This document shows positions 59,302-64,000 of a stretch of 64,000 bases of DNA, piece by piece. The first letter of the stretch is position 1. Each line of letters begins with the position of its first letter. The stretch is from an uncultured Sphingomonadaceae bacterium. Its GTDB lineage: Bacteria > Pseudomonadota > Alphaproteobacteria > Sphingomonadales > Sphingomonadaceae. The position numbers were made by a program, and so were the translations under genes. The DNA lies in contig CALKUK010000011.1 of assembly GCA_937996655.1 (NCBI GenBank), positions 124,001-188,000 on the forward strand, read 5' to 3'. Below the pieces are notes generated by a model. It was not told the origin of the DNA, ran no database searches, and saw only the letters and a program-made list of their open reading frames with translations.

Positions 59302-60018
59302 TTAGCGGCCTGTGGCCTTCAACTGCGCTTCGAAGATCGTCGTGCAGCCGATGCGGGCGAGGCGGAGCAGGCGCAGCAGCGCTTCCTCGTCATAGGTTTC
59401 GCCTTCTGCTGTCGCCTGTGCTTCGGCAATGTTGCCGTTCGACAGCAGCACGAAGTTGGCATCTGCCCCGGCGTTCGAATCTTCGATGTAATCGAGGTCG
59501 AGAACCGGCGTGCCCTTATAGATGCCACAGCTGATCGCAGCGACCTGCTGTTCGATCGGGTCCGTCTGCAGCAGGCCGTCGGCCATCAGCTTGTCAACGG
59601 CGAGACGCAGGGCGACCCATGCGCCGGAGATGGACGCGGTGCGCGTGCCGCCATCTGCCTGAATGACGTCGCAATCGAGCGTGATCTGGCGTTCGCCGAG
59701 CGCTTTCATGTTGACGACAGCGCGCAGCGAGCGGCCGATGAGGCGCTGGATTTCCTGCGTGCGGCCGGACTGCTTGCCCTTGGCCGCTTCGCGGCTTCCG
59801 CGGGTGTGCGTGGCGCGGGGCAGCATGCCATATTCCGCCGTCACCCAGCCTTCACCCTTGCCGCGCAGGAACGGGGGGACCCGTTCTTCGATGCTGGCTG
59901 TCACAAGGACGCGGGTATCTCCAAAGCTGACGAGCACGGAGCCCTCGGCATGCTTGGTGAAATGGGGCTCAATCGTGATTTCACGCATCTGGTCAGGCGC
60001 GCGGCCGGAAGGGCGCAT
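59302..60018 (-). CDS. rph: Ribonuclease PH
   Basis: A 238-residue phosphorolytic exoribonuclease trimming tRNA 3' ends. It has the family N-terminus MRPSGRAPDQMREITIEPHFTKHAEGSVLVSFGDTRVLVTASIEERVPPFLRG, then GWVTAEYGMLPRATHTRGSREA, and the catalytic TLDCDVIQADGGTRTASISGA strand. The ATG at 60018 is the family start; an upstream ATG at 60051 is less likely. It heads the rph-rdgB unit, with hemW further along on the same strand. Confidence 0.97.
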   Translation of the reverse strand: MRPSGRAPDQMREITIEPHFTKHAEGSVLVSFGDTRVLVTASIEERVPPFLRGKGEGWVTAEYGMLPRATHTRGSREAAKGKQSGRTQEIQRLIGRSLRAVVNMKALGERQITLDCDVIQADGGTRTASISGAWVALRLAVDKLMADGLLQTDPIEQQVAAISCGIYKGTPVLDLDYIEDSNAGADANFVLLSNGNIAEAQATAEGETYDEEALLRLLRLARIGCTTIFEAQLKATGR

Positions 60019-60097
60019 AAGGGCTTGTCCTTTTCTAGGGTTTTGGCGCATCTAACGAGAGGGGCGGCATCCGACCAGCCCCGATGGGAGGAAAGCC

Positions 60098-60295
60098 ATG
60101 AAAATCGTCAAAGGTCTAACATTGGGTCTGTCGGTCCTGATGATCCTGATGGGCGGTCTCTGGATCGGGCAGGGGCTCAACATTATCCGTTGGCCGGCCG
60201 AAAGCTTCATGATCGGCGTGCCGCAGTGGAGCTGGAATGGCACCGGGCTTGCTCTGGTTGGTGTGCTTCTGTTCTGGTGGTCGCGCCGGGACTGA
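60098..60295 (+). CDS. Small two-segment membrane protein
   Basis: A 65-residue protein with two hydrophobic segments (about 6-24 and 44-60) separated by IIRWPAESFMIGVPQWSWNGTG. GGGAGGAAAG precedes the ATG, so translation is likely. It lies between the divergent rph and hrcA. I do not recognise the family and assign no function. Confidence 0.65.
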   Translation: MKIVKGLTLGLSVLMILMGGLWIGQGLNIIRWPAESFMIGVPQWSWNGTGLALVGVLLFWWSRRD

Positions 60296-60350
60296 TCGCA
60301 TTTGGTGCCAAGGCTTGCGCAAAGGGGGCAATGCTCCTTAGATCAGGGGC

Positions 60351-61388
60351 ATGTCCACCGTCCATGAATTGACTGATCGCGCGCGCGACGTGTTTCGCGT
60401 GGTCGTTGAATCCTATCTGGGGTCCGGCGCCCCTGTCGGCTCGCGGACAATTTCCAAGCTGGGGCAGATGAGTCTGTCGCCTGCCTCCATCCGCAATGTG
60501 ATGCAGGATCTGGAAGAATTGGGGCTGCTCGCGGCGCCGCATACGTCCGCCGGGCGAATGCCGACCGAACTGGGTCTGCGCCTGTTTGTGGATGGCATGA
60601 TGCAGGCGGCAGAACCGACGGCGGATGAACGCGCCGTCATTGAAGCGCGCGTGGGGCAAAGCGGGCCGATTGAAGATGCTCTGGCGGCAGCAACAGCGAC
60701 ACTTTCCGGCCTTTCCCAATGTGCAGGCATCGTCCTCGTCCCGGCGCGTGAACCGCGCTTGCGCCAGTTCGCCTTTGTGCCGCTTGGCCCCGCGCAGGCG
60801 CTCGCCGTGTTGGTGGGGGAGGATGGGTCGGTTGAAAACCGTGTCGTCGATCTGCCACCCGGCCTGCCGGCATCTGCATTGATTGAGGCGGGAAATTTCA
60901 TCACCGCCCATCTCGCAGGCCGGACATTGGCCGAAGCGTCGGCGGTGTTGGCAACGCAGATCGCGCGCGAACGGGCGATGCTCGACATTGCGTCGCAAGA
61001 TCTGGTGCAGCGGGGCATCGCGGTGCTCAGTGAGGACAGTGCACATCGCCCGGTGCTGATTGTGCGGGGTGCAGCGCATCTGATCGACGACACCGCGGTG
61101 GCCGATCTGGACCGTGTTCGTAACCTGCTTGATGAGATTGAGGGCAAAGAAGACATCGCCCGCCTGTTAGACGGCGCGCGTGAAGGCGCATCGACCAAGG
61201 TTTTCATCGGATCGGAGAACAAGCTGTTTGCGCTTTCGGGGTCATCGGTGATAGCTGCGCCCTACCACGGACGTGACGGGCGGGTGGTCGGCGTGGTCGG
61301 TGTCATTGGCCCCACGCGCTTGAATTACGCCCGTGTCGTCCCCATGGTTGATTTTACAGCACAAACCCTCACGAGATTGATGACGTAA
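60351..61388 (+). CDS. hrcA: Heat-inducible transcriptional repressor HrcA
   Basis: A 345-residue repressor of chaperone operons. The N-terminal winged helix (about 5-70) reads LTDRARDVFRVVVESYLGSGAPVGSRTISK ... PASIRNVMQDLEELGLLAAPHTSAGRMPTELGLRLFVD, exactly the HrcA signature. The C-terminal domain ends GVIGPTRLNYARVVPMVDF. HrcA normally binds a CIRCE palindrome; I see none in the 55 bp before this gene, so its targets are probably elsewhere. It overlaps grpE by one base. Confidence 0.96.
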   Translation: MSTVHELTDRARDVFRVVVESYLGSGAPVGSRTISKLGQMSLSPASIRNVMQDLEELGLLAAPHTSAGRMPTELGLRLFVDGMMQAAEPTADERAVIEARVGQSGPIEDALAAATATLSGLSQCAGIVLVPAREPRLRQFAFVPLGPAQALAVLVGEDGSVENRVVDLPPGLPASALIEAGNFITAHLAGRTLAEASAVLATQIARERAMLDIASQDLVQRGIAVLSEDSAHRPVLIVRGAAHLIDDTAVADLDRVRNLLDEIEGKEDIARLLDGAREGASTKVFIGSENKLFALSGSSVIAAPYHGRDGRVVGVVGVIGPTRLNYARVVPMVDFTAQTLTRLMT

Positions 61389-61921
61389 TGAGCGACGAAG
61401 AGTTGAAGAACGACGCACAACCTGAAGAAGCCGGTGCCGAAGCCGAAACGGCGGTCGATCCTTTGGGTGCCCTGCTCGGCGAACTGGAAGAAGCCCGCCA
61501 GCAGATCCTTTATGCGCAGGCCGAAACCCAGAATGTGCGCCGCCGCCTTGAAAAGGACGCGCAGGACGCCCGTGCCTATGCCGCGACCAATTTTGCGCGC
61601 GATGTCCTGTCTGTTGCGGACAATCTGTCCCGCGCGCTCGACGCCATTCCCCCTGCCATGCGCGAGGACGAAGCGTCCAAAAGCCTGATCGTCGGGCTGG
61701 AAGCGACGCAGCGTGAACTCATGTCCGTCTTTGAACGCAACGGCATCACCCGCATCGCCGCCATGGGCCTTCCGCTCGATCCCAACCAGCATCAGGCGAT
61801 GGTGGAGCTTCCCAGTGATGTGGAACCCGGCACCATCGTGCAGGAAATGCAGGCCGGTTACATGATCAAGGACCGCCTGCTGCGTCCCGCACTGGTCGCT
61901 GTGGCGAAGAAGCCGGAGTAG
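61388..61921 (+). CDS. grpE: Nucleotide exchange factor GrpE
   Basis: A 177-residue DnaK co-chaperone. The acidic N-terminus is followed by a long helix (ELEEARQQILYAQAETQNVRRRLEKDAQDARAYAATNFARDVLSVADNLSRAL) and the C-terminal beta domain (GLPLDPNQHQAMVELPSDVEPGTIVQEMQAGYMIKDRLLRPALVAVAK). It is coupled to hrcA by a one-base overlap. dnaK and dnaJ are not adjacent in the window. Confidence 0.97.
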   Translation: MSDEELKNDAQPEEAGAEAETAVDPLGALLGELEEARQQILYAQAETQNVRRRLEKDAQDARAYAATNFARDVLSVADNLSRALDAIPPAMREDEASKSLIVGLEATQRELMSVFERNGITRIAAMGLPLDPNQHQAMVELPSDVEPGTIVQEMQAGYMIKDRLLRPALVAVAKKPE

Positions 61922-61935
61922 GGTCTTTCCTCTTT

Positions 61936-61964
61936 ATCTCCCCATTGCAAGTCGATGGGGAGAT
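61936..61964. terminator. Hairpin terminator between grpE and the MaoC-like gene
   Basis: ATCTCCCCAT and ATGGGGAGAT form a perfect 10-bp stem with a 9-base loop, in the 47-bp gap between two convergent genes. A T-rich stretch lies on the left side, favouring termination of the leftward transcript. Confidence 0.7.
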
Positions 61965-61968
61965 TGAG

Positions 61969-62421
61969 TTAGGCAGTCATCGGCCGCCGCGCCACGAGGC
62001 CGATCGAAAGCAGCCTCATCACCGGCTCATCATGTTGGTTGAACACTGTCACCCTGGCCTTGGTGCTCCCCATTTCGGGGCGGGACCGCGATGGAGTGAC
62101 TTCGGTGATCTCTGATTCCACGCGTAATGTGTCGCCGGGATAGACGGGCTTCAGCCAGCGCAACTCGTCCAGACCGGGGGAGCCGAGCCCGGCTTGTTTG
62201 TTCTTCGTCAGATTTTCAACTAGCATCGCCATCGTCATCGCACAGGTGTGCCAACCGGATGCGGAGATGCGGCCAAAATGCGTCTTTGCGGCGGCTTCAT
62301 CGTCGAGGTGGAAAGGCTGCGGATCATATTTGCCCGCAAATTCCAGCACTTCTTCGCGGGTGACCTCATACCGGCCAAAGCTTGCTTTGGTGCCGACCTT
62401 CATGTCTTCGAGATATTGCAC
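61969..62421 (-). CDS. MaoC-like hotdog dehydratase
   Basis: A 150-residue hotdog-fold protein with the MaoC hydratase signature: YDPQPFHLDDEAAAKTHFGRISASGWHTCAMTM (about 34-67), with the catalytic aspartate and histidine in DPQPFHLDD. Members hydrate enoyl-CoA thioesters. It is monocistronic, with a hairpin terminator after it and an extragenic palindrome upstream. The substrate is not evident. Confidence 0.9.
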   Translation of the reverse strand: MQYLEDMKVGTKASFGRYEVTREEVLEFAGKYDPQPFHLDDEAAAKTHFGRISASGWHTCAMTMAMLVENLTKNKQAGLGSPGLDELRWLKPVYPGDTLRVESEITEVTPSRSRPEMGSTKARVTVFNQHDEPVMRLLSIGLVARRPMTA

Positions 62422-62527
62422 GCATCGTCTCCCTTTTGACCCATCTTACGTTAACGGAAAGTGGGAGGGGAAGAGGGTTTCGTCAGGGCACTGCTGATTT
62501 GGCGTCGTTGGCCAGGAGGTTACAGAC

Positions 62528-62620
62528 CCGTTTGCCCTGAGCTTGTCGAAGGGTTGTTCTTCCTTTGGCAGGCCGGCCGCAATAGAAGGACGAGGCTTCG
62601 ACAAGCTCAGCCCAAACGGA
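62528..62620. repeat. Extragenic palindrome, sphingomonad REP-like (copy 4)
   Basis: Left arm TTTGCCCTGAGCTTGTCGAA, right arm TTCGACAAGCTCAGCCCAAA, inverted around a non-conserved centre. Unlike the other three copies it lies between two genes on the same strand (ychF upstream, the MaoC-like gene downstream). Confidence 0.9.
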
Positions 62621-62652
62621 TTCTGAAAAATTTGCTTAGACGTTGAATTTGC

Positions 62653-63753
62653 TTAGACGTTGAAGCGGAACAGCATGATGTCGCCATCCTTGACGATATA
62701 GTCCTTGCCTTCAGAGCGCCATTTGCCGGCTTCCTTGGCACCGGCTTCGCCGTTGTGGTCGACATAGTCCTGATAAGCCATGGTCTCGGCGCGGATGAAG
62801 CCTTTTTCAAAATCGGTGTGGATGACGCCGGCCGCATTTGGGGCAGATGCGCCCTTGAACACGGTCCATGCGCGCGCTTCCTTCGGGCCGACGGTGAAGA
62901 AGGTGATGAGGTGGAGCAGCTCATACCCCGCACGGATCACGCGGGTGAGGCCTGTTTCGGTCAAACCGAGATCCGCCAAGAATTCCGCACGGTCTTCCAC
63001 CGGCATCGTTACAATATCAGCTTCGATGGCGGCAGAGACGACAACGGCTTCCGCGCCTTCGGCTTTGGCCTTTTCGAAGACTTTGGCAGAAAGCTCATTG
63101 CCCGTCGCGGCGGAGCCTTCATCGACGTTGCAGACATAAAGGACAGGCTTCGATGTCAGCAGTTGCGCCTGCTGGAAGGCCTTTTCTTCTTCCGCATCAT
63201 TACGGACGGTCAGGCGGGCAGGTTTGCCTTCGCGAAGCAGGTCAAGCGCCTTGCCGAGAACAGCGGCGGCAACCTTGGATTCCTTGTCGCCCTGTGCTGC
63301 CTTTTTCTGCAGGTTGGGGACGCGCTTTTCGAGGCTTTCAAGATCAGCGAGCATCAACTCGGTCTCAACCGTGTCGGCGTCGGAAATGGGGTCAATCTTG
63401 TTGTCGACATGCTGGATGTCATCATTCACGAAGCAGCGAAGGACGTGGACGACCGCATCGACTTCACGGATGTTGGCGAGAAACTGATTCCCCAAGCCTT
63501 CGCCCTTGGACGCGCCGCGGACGAGGCCCGCAATATCGACGAAGCTCAATTGGGTTTCGATGATCTTGGCAGAGCCACCAATCTTGCAGATCGTTTCCAG
63601 ACGCGGGTCCGGCACGGCGACATTGCCGACATTCGGCTCAATCGTGCAGAACGGATAATTAGCGGCCTGCGCGGCCTGCGTTTCCGTCAGTGCGTTGAAC
63701 AGGGTGGACTTGCCGACATTGGGCAGCCCGACGATACCGCATTTGAAACCCAT
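62653..63753 (-). CDS. ychF: Ribosome-binding ATPase YchF (Obg family)
   Basis: A 366-residue YchF/OLA1 P-loop NTPase. Walker A is GLPNVGKSTLFNALT (about 9-23), the switch region follows DIAGLVRGASKGEGLGNQFLANIREVDAVVHVLRCF, and the guanine/adenine-specificity motif reads NVDE as expected for the ATP-preferring family. The C-terminal TGS-like domain ends DYIVKDGDIMLFRFNV. The start at 63753 matches the family start. pth lies 5 bp upstream, the usual pth-ychF pair. Confidence 0.97.
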   Translation of the reverse strand: MGFKCGIVGLPNVGKSTLFNALTETQAAQAANYPFCTIEPNVGNVAVPDPRLETICKIGGSAKIIETQLSFVDIAGLVRGASKGEGLGNQFLANIREVDAVVHVLRCFVNDDIQHVDNKIDPISDADTVETELMLADLESLEKRVPNLQKKAAQGDKESKVAAAVLGKALDLLREGKPARLTVRNDAEEEKAFQQAQLLTSKPVLYVCNVDEGSAATGNELSAKVFEKAKAEGAEAVVVSAAIEADIVTMPVEDRAEFLADLGLTETGLTRVIRAGYELLHLITFFTVGPKEARAWTVFKGASAPNAAGVIHTDFEKGFIRAETMAYQDYVDHNGEAGAKEAGKWRSEGKDYIVKDGDIMLFRFNV

Positions 63754-63758
63754 TTCTG

Positions 63759-64000
63759 TCAGTCCTTCTGCATTCTCATCGCCACATCGTTCATGAAGCG
63801 CACGTCGTCGCCATCGGCCAGCCATGTAGCTTCCGCGGCAACGGCGCCCAACATATGGGCAAGATCATCTGTTTCCGCCTTGGCAAAATTGCCGAGGACG
63901 TAGCCGGTCACCCGGTCTTTATGGCCAGGATGGCCGATGCCGAGGCGCACCCGGCGGAAATCTTCGCCAATATGGGCAATGGTAGAGCGGATGCCATTAT
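63759..64000 (-). CDS. pth: Peptidyl-tRNA hydrolase, C-terminal part (5' end outside window)
   Basis: The last 80 residues of Pth, which recycles peptidyl-tRNA. The frame is open to the window edge and reads NGIRSTIAHIGEDFRRVRLGIGHPGHKD, the conserved NNG..S...LG..F.R.R.GIGHP block of the family, then VLGNFAKAETDD. It is 5 bp upstream of ychF. The N-terminal active-site half is not in the window. Confidence 0.95.
   Translation of the reverse strand, partial: NGIRSTIAHIGEDFRRVRLGIGHPGHKDRVTGYVLGNFAKAETDDLAHMLGAVAAEATWLADGDDVRFMNDVAMRMQKD

Noticed and set aside
60296..60350. Possible CIRCE operator upstream of hrcA
   Set aside because: No TTAGCACTC-N9-GAGTGCTAA-like inverted repeat is present. 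A loose TTGCGC-N17-TTAGAT promoter-like pair is too weak to report as a feature.

Overview
The window reads as chromosomal DNA of a sphingomonad (Alphaproteobacteria, order Sphingomonadales). The evidence is the high-GC coding style with many overlapping stop/start codons, a LigM-type tetrahydrofolate-dependent O-demethylase homologue, a flagellar cluster headed by sigma-54 promoters, CtrA-like boxes, and repeated extragenic palindromes built around a GAGCTTGTCGAA core. I do not try to name the genus.

Region 1 (1-8280) looks like the right-hand end of an integrated island. It carries a catabolic set: a partial SDR, a metal-dependent amidohydrolase, a small membrane protein, a cytochrome P450, a VOC protein, an acyl-CoA dehydrogenase and a second SDR. 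It also holds a decayed P450/SDR scar and a tyrosine integrase. It ends at a 45-bp copy of the 3' half of an initiator tRNA-fMet (8236-8280), directly followed by a terminator. An intact tRNA-fMet is therefore expected beyond the left edge of the window. Region 2 (8381-13286) is an accessory methyl-transfer module: an SDR behind a palindromic operator, a core-MetE-like zinc methyltransferase, a LigM-like THF-dependent demethylase, an IclR regulator and a SnoaL-like protein. One 14-bp operator sequence lies in both divergent control regions. folD, an enzyme of the same C1-folate pool, lies just downstream after yggT and a DUF167 gene.

Region 3 (15499-29815) is a flagellar block. The leftward operon is flgA-flgM-flgN-like-(SLT transglycosylase)-flhA-fliA; the rightward operon is flgBCDEFGHIJKL followed by motAB. 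Three perfect -24/-12 sigma-54 promoters are visible. FlgD, FlgE and FlgJ are short, and FlgH lacks the usual lipoprotein cysteine. fliF, fliC and the export ATPase genes are not in the window. Region 4 (29816-40570) covers branched-chain amino acid synthesis: leuA with a leucine-rich leader peptide, and ilvB-ilvH-ilvC. It also has accessory epoxide hydrolase and Baeyer-Villiger-type monooxygenase genes, yceI, miaA and serB.

Region 5 (40614-44772) has two SPOR-domain proteins flanking an orphan ParA and a putative ribbon-helix-helix protein, with two CtrA-like boxes in the divergent promoter. Region 6 (44813-64000) is mostly housekeeping: pyrB with a catalytically dead dihydroorotase, ruvX, a transaldolase-like gene, a Xer-type recombinase, dedA, gshB, yraN, rsmI, an LpoA-like lipoprotein, hemW, a CAP protein, rdgB, rph, hrcA, grpE, a MaoC-type dehydratase, ychF and a partial pth. 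Four ~90-bp extragenic palindromes lie between genes, three of them at convergent gene ends. No rRNA, CRISPR array or complete tRNA gene was seen.
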